DNA from: Anaerobutyricum stercoris
Lineage (GTDB): Bacteria > Bacillota > Clostridia > Lachnospirales > Lachnospiraceae
DNA: 49,548 nt
Assembly: GCA_019116455.1 (NCBI GenBank)
Contig: DXBR01000111.1
Coordinates: forward strand, 1 to 49,548
Direction: 5' to 3'
Below, in pieces: positions 39,258 through 47,893 of this stretch. The notes below the pieces were generated by a model that worked only from the letters and a program-made list of their open reading frames with translations, was not told the DNA's origin and did not search any database. Each line of letters begins with the position of its first letter. Position 1 is the stretch's first letter. The translations under genes were made by a program, and so were the position numbers.

Positions 39258-40895
39258 TTGAATTTACGTAAAAAAATAGCGCTGGCCAGCATCTTAATGA
39301 TCTTAATCCCCATCGTGGTGGCTTGTTTTTTCAGTGTCGTCGTACTTTTTTTTCACGGAAGCGGGACGCTGAACCGGCTGGAAGCTTTATACAATAACGA
39401 TAACGGTCTGTTAAATGTGCAGACGATACTATATAATTATCAAAATCAGATTCTGACTTATCAGCCTGTGGAAGAAGTGTATAATCCGTCCGGTTATACC
39501 GACGAAGACGACGAGTGGGACGATGACGAGTGGGATGATGATGACTGGGACGAAGATGAAGACGACGAAGGTCAGAGCGGGAGCGTTGACAGCGAGGCAC
39601 TGCTGGAAGAAGAAATCCGGCGGCAGAATAACGCATTTGGAACAGTGATAAGGGAATTGAGCAATATTGGATACTATTATGAGATATATTACGGCGATCA
39701 GCTCATCGCGTCTAATCTGCCGGAAGGTTCGGAGGAGAAGATCGCGGCCATTGCCGGAACTGAGTACAAAAATCTTGCCAGCTTTGCAGTCACGGATGGG
39801 AGCAGCTCCGCAGTAAAACGTTCTTATGCGGCGGAAAATACCACCCTGAGTATCCTCGCTTTCTGCGAGGATTATGTGAGCAATTCCTCAGATTCCCAGG
39901 TAATCCGGGATTTTATTTCAATCCTCGGGATTTTTGTGGGAGCTCTCGCGGTGGCTATCGCCATCAGCATATTTATCCTGACCCGCTGGCTGAGCGGCGG
40001 TATGAACAAGTCCCTGGAACAGTTGTCGGAAGGTGTGCGACAGGTGCAGGACGGCAATTTTGCATACCGTATTCACAGCAGGAAAAAGGACGAGCTTGGA
40101 AAGGCATGTCAGGAGTTTGATGAGATGACCGAGTATCTGGAAAATTCCGTAAAGGAAAGAGAAAAATATGAGGAGGCAAAAAAACAGCTTCTGGCAGGGA
40201 TTTCCCATGATCTCAGGACGCCGCTGACGTCCATTAAAGCGTATGTGGAAGGACTGCGGGATGGTATTGCCAATACAGAAGAGAAAAAACAGCGTTACTA
40301 TGACGCGCTGAAAATAAGAACCAGAGATCTGGAAGATCTCATTGATAACCTTTCTCTGTTCTCAAGATTTGACCGGGGAGAGTATCATTATTCTATGGAG
40401 AAAATTGATTTTGGAGTGTTTGTAAACTCCTTTTTCAAAGAGCATGAAATTGAATTTAAAAATAACCATCTGACGCTGGTGCGGACGGTCTGGGAGGAAA
40501 ACGGCATATGTATCCAGGGGGACAGGCAGCAGTTGAAGAGAGTGCTCGGTAATCTGGTTGATAATACGTTTAAATACAGGGAAAAGCCGGAAACAATTAT
40601 GACGGCCGCCCTGTACACCTTCGGCGATACACTCCGGCTGGAGTTGTCCGATGATGGACCGGGTGTGCCGGAAGAAGAGCGGGAGAAGATTTTTGATACC
40701 TTTTTCCGGGGAGATAAGGCTCGGCAGAATCCGGGAAACGGAAGCGGTCTGGGGCTTTCCATTGTGAGAGAAATCATGAAGGGCCACGGCGGGCGTATCT
40801 GGGCGGAAGAGGGCGTTGGAGGAAAAGGACTGAAATTTGTTCTGGAGTTTCCTGTCATCAGAAAGGAAAACAGCGCGGACAGCGAAGTTATATAA
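39258..40895 (+). CDS. Sensor histidine kinase with an Asp-rich extracellular loop
   Basis: Kinase of 545 residues starting at TTG 39258, preceded by GGGGGGGAG; an upstream ATG at 39201 has no ribosome binding site. TM1 is at about 8-32 and TM2 at about 222-246. The extracellular loop holds an acidic block at residues 81-104 (DEDDEWDDDEWDDDDWDED). After HAMP (about 247-300) come the phosphoacceptor in GISHDLRTPLTSIKAY, the N-box NLVDNTFKY, and the G-boxes DDGPGVP and GNGSGLGLSIV. The W/D block resembles the C-terminal tails of the two secreted proteins encoded downstream, suggesting a common ligand such as a divalent cation or a cationic polymer. This is inferred only from composition. Confidence 0.9.
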   Translation: MNLRKKIALASILMILIPIVVACFFSVVVLFFHGSGTLNRLEALYNNDNGLLNVQTILYNYQNQILTYQPVEEVYNPSGYTDEDDEWDDDEWDDDDWDEDEDDEGQSGSVDSEALLEEEIRRQNNAFGTVIRELSNIGYYYEIYYGDQLIASNLPEGSEEKIAAIAGTEYKNLASFAVTDGSSSAVKRSYAAENTTLSILAFCEDYVSNSSDSQVIRDFISILGIFVGALAVAIAISIFILTRWLSGGMNKSLEQLSEGVRQVQDGNFAYRIHSRKKDELGKACQEFDEMTEYLENSVKEREKYEEAKKQLLAGISHDLRTPLTSIKAYVEGLRDGIANTEEKKQRYYDALKIRTRDLEDLIDNLSLFSRFDRGEYHYSMEKIDFGVFVNSFFKEHEIEFKNNHLTLVRTVWEENGICIQGDRQQLKRVLGNLVDNTFKYREKPETIMTAALYTFGDTLRLELSDDGPGVPEEEREKIFDTFFRGDKARQNPGNGSGLGLSIVREIMKGHGGRIWAEEGVGGKGLKFVLEFPVIRKENSADSEVI

Positions 40896-40929
40896 TATTA
40901 AATAAAGAAGGAAAAGAAAGAGGTGCCTC

Positions 40930-41640
40930 ATGAGAAAGATTTTGATTGTGGAAGATGATATTTTAATAGCGGAGATCGAAAGAGATTATCTGGAGATTGA
41001 AGATTTTGAGGTGACCATCTGTCAGGATGGGCAGGAGGGACTGAAGCTCGCTCTGGACAATGAATATGATCTGATTTTGCTGGATGTCATGCTGCCGGGA
41101 GTGAATGGATTTACTATCTGCAGGGAAATACGCAAGCAAAAGGATGTTGCGGTAATCATGGTGACGGCTAAAAAAGAGGATCTGGATAAAATCAGAGGAC
41201 TTGGTCTGGGAGCAGATGACTATATTGTAAAGCCTTTTAGTCCAAGCGAACTTGTAGCCAGAGTCAAAGCGCATATCAATATCCATGAGAGATTGAAGAG
41301 AAACTGTCAGATGCCGGATAAAAAAGCCTTTGAAGAGGGAAGCATCCAGGCAGGAAAGCTCAAAATACTACCGTTGTCGAGGCAGGTCTTTGTGGGAGAA
41401 CGGGAAGTGGAACTGGCAAATAAAGAATTTGAACTTCTCTATTTTCTGGCTTCCAATCCGAATATCGTTTTTTCCAAAGATACCCTCTTCGACCGGATCT
41501 GGGGTATGGACGCCATTGGCGACACGGCTACCGTGGCAGTGCACATCAATCGCATACGCGAAAAGATCGGACCTGACGAAGAAATCCTGAAACTCATTGA
41601 AACCGTATGGGGAGCCGGATATCGTTTCCGTCAGAAATAA
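40930..41640 (+). CDS. OmpR-family response regulator
   Basis: Regulator of 236 residues. D9-D10, phosphoacceptor D52 (LILLDVMLPG) and the lysine in IVKPFSPSEL are present; the winged helix includes LANKEFELLYFLASNPNIVFS and HINRIREKIG. It is encoded 34 bases after the kinase. Immediately after its stop codon a row of phased TTTACA repeats begins, just upstream of the secreted-protein genes. These are likely targets of this or another PhoP/WalR-like regulator. Confidence 0.93.
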   Translation: MRKILIVEDDILIAEIERDYLEIEDFEVTICQDGQEGLKLALDNEYDLILLDVMLPGVNGFTICREIRKQKDVAVIMVTAKKEDLDKIRGLGLGADDYIVKPFSPSELVARVKAHINIHERLKRNCQMPDKKAFEEGSIQAGKLKILPLSRQVFVGEREVELANKEFELLYFLASNPNIVFSKDTLFDRIWGMDAIGDTATVAVHINRIREKIGPDEEILKLIETVWGAGYRFRQK

Positions 41641-41651
41641 ACACACATATA

Positions 41652-41733
41652 TTTTACACAAAACTTACTTGAAATAACATAAATTTTACACAGCTTGACA
41701 GAGATTTTACATTTCCTAGGAAAACAGTATAGT
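41652..41733 (+). promoter_or_regulatory. Phased TTTACA repeats and promoter of the acidic secreted proteins
   Basis: TTTTACA (41652-41658), CTTACT, ATAACA, TTTTACA (41684-41690), TTGACA (41695-41700) and TTTTACA (41705-41711) have their C residues at 41657, 41668, 41678, 41689, 41699 and 41710, one helical turn apart. A TATAGT -10 (41728-41733) lies 17 bases after the last TTTTAC, which would act as the -35. The reverse strand reads TGTAAA-N5-TGTCAA, as in WalR boxes. Confidence 0.7.
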
Positions 41734-41768
41734 TTAGAAAAAGTTTAAATTTTCTTTACGAATAGTTG

Positions 41769-41874
41769 AAGGATACTTTGTAGTATGTTGCCATCAAATG
41801 GTAAACAACAGGGAAAAGAATGACCTTCATCCGCTGGAGGAGCCGGGAAGGAGGAGATAAAACGAAGTATCCTT
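41769..41874 (+). ncRNA. Structured RNA in the long leader of the acidic-protein operon
   Basis: The 390-base leader between the promoter and 42125 holds a closed three-way structure. P1 is AAGGATACTTTG (41769-41780) with CGAAGTATCCTT (41863-41874). P2 is GTTG-CCAT/ATGG-CAAC (41787-41809). P3 is CCTTC/GAAGG (41824-41851) with an inner GCT/AGC. I could not match it to a named riboswitch. From 41880 to 42124 I see only an isolated TATAAT at 42039-42044 and the ribosome binding site. Confidence 0.45.
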
Positions 41875-42124
41875 GACGCAGCATATTTGTTTAATTGTAA
41901 AGTTGTTCGTGTGAAATCTGTTATTTATAGTAAGAAAACGCAGCATCCATAAAGGTAGAGGAAAAAATAATTCCTACAAATCAGATGGAATTTATGAAAA
42001 GTTTATTTTTCCTTTATCGGAAGTTGAACAGAGGACTATATAATGGCATCATCAGAACAAGATAAGAGAGCATACTAAGGTTCGGTAAGTAAAACAGATA
42101 AGAAAATGTCAAGGAGGAAAAATT

Positions 42125-42850
42125 ATGAGTAAGAAAAAAGTTTTTGCAGGTTTATTGACAACAACGCTGGCAGCTTCGGTATTACTGACAGCGGCAGTTC
42201 CGGCCAACGCGGCAGTTTCGCCGCAGGGAGTCAGAATCGAAGGTGCAGGTTCTGTTCGGGTAGGCAAAACGATCGAATTGGATACGGATATTTATCCCGA
42301 CGACGATCTGGTAAGCAGCTGGAATATTGTATGGAAAAGCAAAAATCCTTCTGTTGTAAAGGTTCTCAATAAGAGAGGCGACGATACGAGAATTAAGGGT
42401 CTGAAAGCAGGAAAAGCCAAGGTGGTTGTTAAAATTAAAGGAACAAACATCAAAGCGACAAAGACCATTACGGTAAAGAAAAGCGTGTCTGCTTCTTCGG
42501 AGTCCGCTTCCGATAAAAACAAATTAAAAAAATACAGAAAGAAAATCAAAAAAATAAGAAAACAGATCGCAAATACGGCTGTACCGGGAGATGCAGCTTC
42601 CCGCCGGACGATTTATCAGAGTTTCGAAAGAAAATTAAACAAGATAGACCGTAAGATTGATGTGATCAACGACCGCTGGGATGACCGCTGGGGAAGTACC
42701 GCCCGTTCTATGGAGAGAGCCGTTGAGAGCGTGGAAAATTATCTGGAGAGCGTGGAGAATTATCTGGAACACAGATTTGACTGGGACGATGACCGTTACG
42801 ATGACGATCGTTATGATGACGACAGGTACGATAATGATTGGGGTGACTGA
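42125..42850 (+). CDS. Secreted Ig-like (BIG2) protein with helical stalk and Asp-rich tail
   Basis: Exported protein of 241 residues. A signal peptide (1-29, cut near ANA-A) is followed by a BIG2-like domain at about 35-118 (VGKTIELDTDIYPDD, WKSKNPSVVKVLNKRG, GLKAGKAKVVVKIKG). Next come a Ser-rich linker, a charged helical stalk (132-215) and an acidic Tyr/Arg/Trp tail (218-241, DDDRYDDDRY repeats). No anchor or enzyme motif is present. It may bind cations or the cell wall. AAGGAGG precedes the ATG. The next gene is a paralog with the same plan. Confidence 0.85.
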   Translation: MSKKKVFAGLLTTTLAASVLLTAAVPANAAVSPQGVRIEGAGSVRVGKTIELDTDIYPDDDLVSSWNIVWKSKNPSVVKVLNKRGDDTRIKGLKAGKAKVVVKIKGTNIKATKTITVKKSVSASSESASDKNKLKKYRKKIKKIRKQIANTAVPGDAASRRTIYQSFERKLNKIDRKIDVINDRWDDRWGSTARSMERAVESVENYLESVENYLEHRFDWDDDRYDDDRYDDDRYDNDWGD

Positions 42851-42912
42851 CAGGTAACCGGTGTCTGATCATCTCAGATTGAAACAAGAGGCGATAAGAG
42901 GGAGGAAAAATT

Positions 42913-43806
42913 ATGAAAAAAAGAGTGCTGGCAGGGGCATTGATGTTCGCGGGAGCGGCGGCTGTGATGATGGCCGCCGGAGTGAAAACAGAAGCGGCGT
43001 CCGGAAAAATATACATTGATGGTTCCAGAACCGCCTGGGTGGGAAGAACCATTGAGCTGGATGCTGATGGCGTCATTGATGACGATTATGTGAGAGACAG
43101 CAATATTATCTGGAAGAGCAGCAAGCCTTCTGTGGCTAAAGTTATTCATAAGCGGGGAGACGACACCCGGATTAAAGCGAAGAAAGCCGGAACCGCCAAG
43201 ATTACGGTGCGGGTGAAGGGAACAAACCTGAAAGCGACCATGAAGCTGAAGGTTAAAAAGACTTCAGGCGCATCGCAAAAATGGAATACATCCAAGGGAA
43301 GCAGTTCTGATTCAAATAAGCTGGAAAAATACCGGAAGCAGATCAAGAAGATCCATAAACAGATCAAGAATACCGGATGGAATGTTTCGGCCAGCCAGCG
43401 CAGAAGCCAGTATTATTCTTTCGCAAGACAGCTTAACGTTATTGACAATAAGCTGGACAGAATGAATGACCGCTGGGATGACCGCTGGGGAAGAACTGCC
43501 GAGAGAATGGACGACGCCATCGATCGTGTGGAAGATTATCTGGAAGATGTAGAAGATTATCTGGAGGACCGGTTCGACTGGGACGATGACTGGGATGACT
43601 GGGGCGATGACGACGACTGGGATGACGACGATGATGACTGGGATGACCGACACGACGACGATGATGACGACGATCGTGACTGGGATGACCGGCACGACGA
43701 TGATGACGACGACCGGGATGACCGACACGACGACGATGATGACGACGACTGGGATGACCGGCACGACGACGATGATGACGACGATGACGATGACTGGGAT
43801 GATTGA
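42913..43806 (+). CDS. Secreted Ig-like paralog with a 79-residue Asp-rich tail
   Basis: Paralog of the preceding protein, 297 residues. It has a signal peptide (1-29), a BIG2-like domain (about 33-116), a linker, a helical stalk (134-218, NDRWDDRWGRTAERMDDAI matching the sister) and a tail (219-297) made of Asp runs broken by WDDRH units. The tail is over three times longer than in the sister, built on tandem DNA repeats. The identical GGAGGAAAAATTATG context of both genes supports duplication. The tail should be a strong chelator or polyanion outside the cell. The start is preceded by GGGAGG. Confidence 0.85.
   Translation: MKKRVLAGALMFAGAAAVMMAAGVKTEAASGKIYIDGSRTAWVGRTIELDADGVIDDDYVRDSNIIWKSSKPSVAKVIHKRGDDTRIKAKKAGTAKITVRVKGTNLKATMKLKVKKTSGASQKWNTSKGSSSDSNKLEKYRKQIKKIHKQIKNTGWNVSASQRRSQYYSFARQLNVIDNKLDRMNDRWDDRWGRTAERMDDAIDRVEDYLEDVEDYLEDRFDWDDDWDDWGDDDDWDDDDDDWDDRHDDDDDDDRDWDDRHDDDDDDRDDRHDDDDDDDWDDRHDDDDDDDDDDWDD
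43570..43803 (+). repeat. In-frame tandem repeats coding the Asp-rich tail
   Basis: Units such as GACTGGGATGACCGACACG followed by GACGATGATGACGAC occur about five times with small changes. They encode WDDRHDDDDD-like blocks. The mixture of GAC and GAT codons and unequal unit lengths is what slippage or recombination would produce. Confidence 0.8.
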
Positions 43807-43921
43807 GCAGGGAACCACAAAGGTTTGCTGAGCTGCCGGCCGCAGAATCTGTCTGAAAACACAGGATGTTTTGCTAAAAGGCAATAAAAGAATAATTTAT
43901 ACAGATTACATAAAGATTATG

Positions 43922-43961
43922 AAAAAAACGGAGGGTTCTTTTACGGATTCTCCGTTTTTTT
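43922..43961 (+). terminator. Terminator of the acidic-protein operon
   Basis: AAAAAAACGGAG (43922-43933) pairs perfectly with CTCCGTTTTTTT (43950-43961). The stem is bordered by A and T tracts, so it is strong in this orientation. Confidence 0.92.
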
Positions 43962-44039
43962 GTGCGATTTAAGGACAATTTTCACAAGAAATATGAAAAT
44001 GAGCGATGGTCGTCTTGTTTTATGCGGCTTCTTTTGGCA

Positions 44040-44068
44040 TTGAGTATTTTTATCATTCATTGTATAAT
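44040..44068 (+). promoter_or_regulatory. Promoter of the trkA-trkH pair
   Basis: TTGAGT (44040-44045), a 17-base spacer and TATAAT (44063-44068), with the ATG 33 bases further. Confidence 0.75.
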
Positions 44069-44101
44069 CTCAGAGAAATAAAAATACAGGAGGATTACAG
44101 A

Positions 44102-45490
44102 ATGTTCGGAAAGAAAACTTCTGTAAAGAGGGGACTTAAGATTATCATTGTTGGCTGCGGAAAGGTCGGCGTGACGCTGGTGGAGCAGCTGTCAAAGGAA
44201 GGACATGATATCACAATCGTAGATAAAAATGCGGAAAAGATACAGGAGATTGCCAATTTCTTTGATATTATGGGGCTGGCAGGGAACGGCGCCAGCTACA
44301 GTGTGCTGATGGAAGCGGGGATTGAGGAGGCAGATTTGATCATCGCCGTGACGGAATCCGATGAGCTGAATCTCCTATGCTGTACTATGGCAAAGCAGGT
44401 GGGTGACTGCGCTGCCATTGCCAGAGTGCGCACGCCTGACTACAGTCAGGAAGCAGCCTATCTGAGAGAAAAGCTTGGACTGGCTATGATCATCAATCCG
44501 GAGCTGGAGGCGGCCAGAGAAGCGGCGCGTATTTTGTTCCTGCCATCGGCTCTGGAGGCACATTCTTTTGCGCGGGGACAGGCGGAGCTCATCAAATTTG
44601 CTGTTCCGGAGAATAATATTCTCGACGGGATGACCATTGCTCAGATGGGCGAGAAGCTGGCGACAGAGGTGCTGGTCTGCGCAGTGGAGCGAGGGAAAAA
44701 AGTGTATATACCCGATGGCAGTTTTCAGATCATGAAAGGGGATGTACTCTCTTTTGTGGCGCCGAGAAAAACTACGAAGCCATTCTTAAAACAGATTGGT
44801 TTTCAGACAAACCAGGTGGCCAACACGCTGATTATCGGCGGCGGAAAGGCGGCGTTTTATCTTGCGAAGCAGCTGATTTCCGTGGGGATTTCCGTGAAAA
44901 TAATTGAGCAGAATAAAGCGCGCTGCGAGGAATTGAGCGTTCTTCTGCCGGAGGCCGTGATCATAAATGGAGACGGGACAGATCAGGAGCTTCTGGAAGA
45001 AGAGGGCATTTCCTGGGTGGAATCTTTTGTGCCGCTGACGGGAATTGATGAAGAAAATATTCTGCTGACCCTGTATGCAAGGCAGGTATCCAACGCGAAG
45101 GTCATCACAAAAATTAACCGCATCACTTTTAAGGATGTCATTAACGGACTGGATCTGGGCAGCGTGATTTATCCAAGATACATCACATCGGAAGCGATCA
45201 TTGCCTATGTTCGTGCCAAGAAAAATTCTGTGGACAGCAACATAGAAACACTGTATCACATGTATGATTCAAAAGTGGAGGCCATTGAGTTCAGGGTGGA
45301 TGCGCCGTCGGCGGTGACGGATGTGCCGCTTATGAATCTTTCGCTCAAGAAAGATTTGCTGGTTTCCTGTATTTTCCGTGAAGGAAAGATTTTGATTCCG
45401 AGCGGACAGGATTGCATCCGTGAGGGGGATTCGGTGATGGTGGTTACAACCAATACGGGATTTGACGATATACAGGATATTTTATTATAG
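44102..45490 (+). CDS. trkA: TrkA K+ uptake regulatory protein (double RCK)
   Basis: Cytosolic regulator of 462 residues with two RCK modules. The first Rossmann fold starts KIIIVGCGKVGVTLVEQL (about residues 13-30), the second TLIIGGGKAAFYLAKQL (about 240-256), each followed by an RCK-C domain. This is the full TrkA form, unlike the single-RCK protein at 27655. It binds NAD(H) or ATP and gates the TrkH pore encoded 11 bases downstream. ATG 44102 is chosen because AGGAGG lies 9 bases upstream; an ATG at 44006 lies before the promoter. Confidence 0.95.
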   Translation: MFGKKTSVKRGLKIIIVGCGKVGVTLVEQLSKEGHDITIVDKNAEKIQEIANFFDIMGLAGNGASYSVLMEAGIEEADLIIAVTESDELNLLCCTMAKQVGDCAAIARVRTPDYSQEAAYLREKLGLAMIINPELEAAREAARILFLPSALEAHSFARGQAELIKFAVPENNILDGMTIAQMGEKLATEVLVCAVERGKKVYIPDGSFQIMKGDVLSFVAPRKTTKPFLKQIGFQTNQVANTLIIGGGKAAFYLAKQLISVGISVKIIEQNKARCEELSVLLPEAVIINGDGTDQELLEEEGISWVESFVPLTGIDEENILLTLYARQVSNAKVITKINRITFKDVINGLDLGSVIYPRYITSEAIIAYVRAKKNSVDSNIETLYHMYDSKVEAIEFRVDAPSAVTDVPLMNLSLKKDLLVSCIFREGKILIPSGQDCIREGDSVMVVTTNTGFDDIQDILL

Positions 45491-45501
45491 CGGAGGGTGT
45501 C

Positions 45502-46989
45502 ATGAATAATGCAATGATTCGATATATTTTGGGACAGGTTCTCAGAATCGAGGGACTTTTGATGCTCCTGCCCTGTATTGTGGCGGTTATTTATCAGGAA
45601 AAAGAAGGATTTGTCATCCTGGGCGTGGCGGCTTTATGCTTTTTTCTCGGGACAGCCGGAATCATCCGTAAACCCAAAAGCCAGGTATTTTATTTAAAAG
45701 AAGGCTGTGTGGCAACGGCGCTGAGCTGGATTGTCATGAGTGTGTTCGGGTGTCTTCCGTTTTATCTGACCGGAGAGATTCCTTCTTTTGTGGACGCCAT
45801 GTTTGAGACCATATCCGGATTTACCACAACGGGCTCCAGTATTTTGACTGATGTGGAAGCAATGTCGAGATCGGTCAATTTCTGGAGATGTTTTACCCAC
45901 TGGATCGGCGGTATGGGCGTTCTGGTTTTCCTTCTGGCTGTCATTCCTCTAAGCGGGGGGTCTCATATCAATCTGATGAGAGCGGAAAGTCCGGGGCCTT
46001 CTGTGGGCAAACTGGTTCCTAAGATAAAATATACGGCAAGAATCCTTTATATTATCTATATTGGAATGACGCTGGTGCAGATCGTGTTGCTTCTCATAGG
46101 AAGCATGCCGCTGTATGATGCGTTGACCATTACTTTTGGAACGGCGGGTACCGGAGGTTTCGCCATCAAAGGCGACAGCATAGCGGGATACTCATCGTAT
46201 CTCCAGTGGGTGATCACCATATTTATGATACTGTTTGGCGTGAACTTTAATGCCTACTATCTGATACTCTTCCGGAAGTTTAAAAAGGCGGCGGCCATGG
46301 AAGAAGTACGTTATTATTTTCTCGTGATCATCGCGGCGACGGCATTCATCACCTGGTCTTTATGCAGTACGGCCATGGGATTTGCCGAGGCGTTAAAACA
46401 CGCCGCTTTTCAGGTGGCGTCCATTATCACGACAACCGGATTTGCCACCACGGATTTTAATCTCTGGTCAGGAAGCTGTCAGGTAATACTGGTACTTTTG
46501 ATGTTCATAGGAGCCTGTGCCGGAAGCACCGGCGGCGGAATCAAAGTTTCAAGATTTGTTCTGCTGCTGAAAACGGTGAAAAAAGAACTGAACTCTTATA
46601 TTCATCCTAAGAGCATCAAAAAGATAAAAATAGACAGTAAGCCGGTGGAGCATGAGGTGGTTCGGTCCACTAATGTATATTTTATTACATTTATGATATT
46701 GTTTGTGACTTCAATTTTTACTGTTTCTCTGGAAGGACAGGATCTGGTGACTACCTTTACGGCTGTCGCCACAACGATAAACAATGTTGGGCCGGGGCTT
46801 GCCGGGGTCGGACCAATGTCAAATTTTGCGCATCTGTCGAATTTGTCAAAAATTGTGCTGATGTTCGATATGCTGGCGGGCAGACTGGAATTGTTCCCGC
46901 TTCTGATTCTGTTTCATCCATCCCTATGGAAAGATGCTTTCCAGCAGCGGGTGAAGAGGAAGAAACCGGCGATAGAGACAGGATATTAG
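45502..46989 (+). CDS. trkH: TrkH/TrkG-type potassium uptake pore
   Basis: Membrane pore of 495 residues with N-terminal extra helices and four M1-P-M2 repeats. Filter-like segments are SGFTTTGSSILTD, FGTAGTGGFAIKG, ITTTGFATTDF and TINNVGPGLAGVG, and the gate loop is GACAGSTGGGIKVSR. It works with TrkA to take up K+, driven by H+ or Na+. The gene follows trkA by 11 bases, so the pair is one operon. Confidence 0.95.
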   Translation: MNNAMIRYILGQVLRIEGLLMLLPCIVAVIYQEKEGFVILGVAALCFFLGTAGIIRKPKSQVFYLKEGCVATALSWIVMSVFGCLPFYLTGEIPSFVDAMFETISGFTTTGSSILTDVEAMSRSVNFWRCFTHWIGGMGVLVFLLAVIPLSGGSHINLMRAESPGPSVGKLVPKIKYTARILYIIYIGMTLVQIVLLLIGSMPLYDALTITFGTAGTGGFAIKGDSIAGYSSYLQWVITIFMILFGVNFNAYYLILFRKFKKAAAMEEVRYYFLVIIAATAFITWSLCSTAMGFAEALKHAAFQVASIITTTGFATTDFNLWSGSCQVILVLLMFIGACAGSTGGGIKVSRFVLLLKTVKKELNSYIHPKSIKKIKIDSKPVEHEVVRSTNVYFITFMILFVTSIFTVSLEGQDLVTTFTAVATTINNVGPGLAGVGPMSNFAHLSNLSKIVLMFDMLAGRLELFPLLILFHPSLWKDAFQQRVKRKKPAIETGY

Positions 46990-47030
46990 AGACATAAAAG
47001 AGGAGAGCGGCAGCTGGAAAGGAAAGCGCG

Positions 47031-47804
47031 ATGGAGGACAGAAATAGAAGACGGGGGAGATATTTTGCCCTGGATGAACTGCGGGGACTGGTATTTATCA
47101 GCATGGTACTGTATCATGGTATGTGGGATCTGGTCTACATGTTTGGACATGAGATAGCGTGGTACGAGGGAACAGCCGGGTATGTGTGGCAGCAGAGTAT
47201 CTGCTGGTGCTTTATCCTGCTGTCCGGATTCTGCTGGGCGTTTGGACGGAATAAATACAGACATGCGGGCCTGGTATTTGGCGCCGGTTTTCTTGTAACG
47301 CTGGTGACCTGCCTGTTCCTGCCGGAGGACAGAGTAGTGTTCGGCGTGCTTACCTTTCTTGGAACGGCGGCGTTTCTCACAACTTTGCTGCAGCCGCTTC
47401 TTTCCCGGTGCCGGCCGGCGCCGGGACTGATCGCAAGCATCGTTCTTTTTGTGTTTACAAGAAATGTCAACGTGGGATTTCTTGGCTTTGAAGAATGGCG
47501 TCTTCTGAAGCTGCCGGAAGGACTGTATGACAATTTCGTAACCGCATTTCTGGGATTTCCGCCGGGAGATTTCTATTCCACGGACTATTTTTCATTGATT
47601 CCGTGGCTATTTTTGTTTTTGAGCGGATATTTTCTGTACCGGTGTGTAATGTGCTCACAGAAGGAGGAACCTTTACATTTTCTTAAAAGAGGGAGAGCGC
47701 CGGCACTCCGGTGGATCGGGCAGCGCAGTCTTCTGCTGTATCTGCTGCATCAGCCGGCGCTGTATGTCCTGCTGCATCTCTGGGTATGGTATTTTGATAA
47801 ATAA
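47031..47804 (+). CDS. DUF1624-type membrane protein (HGSNAT-like acyltransferase family)
   Basis: Membrane protein of 257 residues with six or seven hydrophobic segments. The start RRGRYFALDELRGLVFISMVLYHGMWDLVYMF has the conserved DxxRG and the following His seen in heparan-glucosaminide acetyltransferase-like (DUF1624/YeiB-like) proteins. The end LRWIGQRSLLLYLLHQPALY is the typical final helix. It may move acyl groups across the membrane onto a sugar, but the substrate is unknown. It lies 41 bases after trkH and may share its transcript. Confidence 0.82.
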   Translation: MEDRNRRRGRYFALDELRGLVFISMVLYHGMWDLVYMFGHEIAWYEGTAGYVWQQSICWCFILLSGFCWAFGRNKYRHAGLVFGAGFLVTLVTCLFLPEDRVVFGVLTFLGTAAFLTTLLQPLLSRCRPAPGLIASIVLFVFTRNVNVGFLGFEEWRLLKLPEGLYDNFVTAFLGFPPGDFYSTDYFSLIPWLFLFLSGYFLYRCVMCSQKEEPLHFLKRGRAPALRWIGQRSLLLYLLHQPALYVLLHLWVWYFDK

Positions 47805-47893
47805 AAATCATAGATTGCACATGGAAACCAGAGAGATTTCGTGTATAATAAATACAAAAAATGTATAAAACCACTGGATGAGGGGCGATAAAC

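Noticed and set aside
41769..41874. Identification of the leader RNA as a c-di-GMP, c-di-AMP or cobalamin riboswitch
   Set aside because: The conserved cores of these classes are not present by eye, so it is left unnamed.
43570..43803. Tandem repeats that could suggest a CRISPR array
   Set aside because: The units are short, in frame, variable in length and without unique spacers; they code an Asp-rich protein tail.
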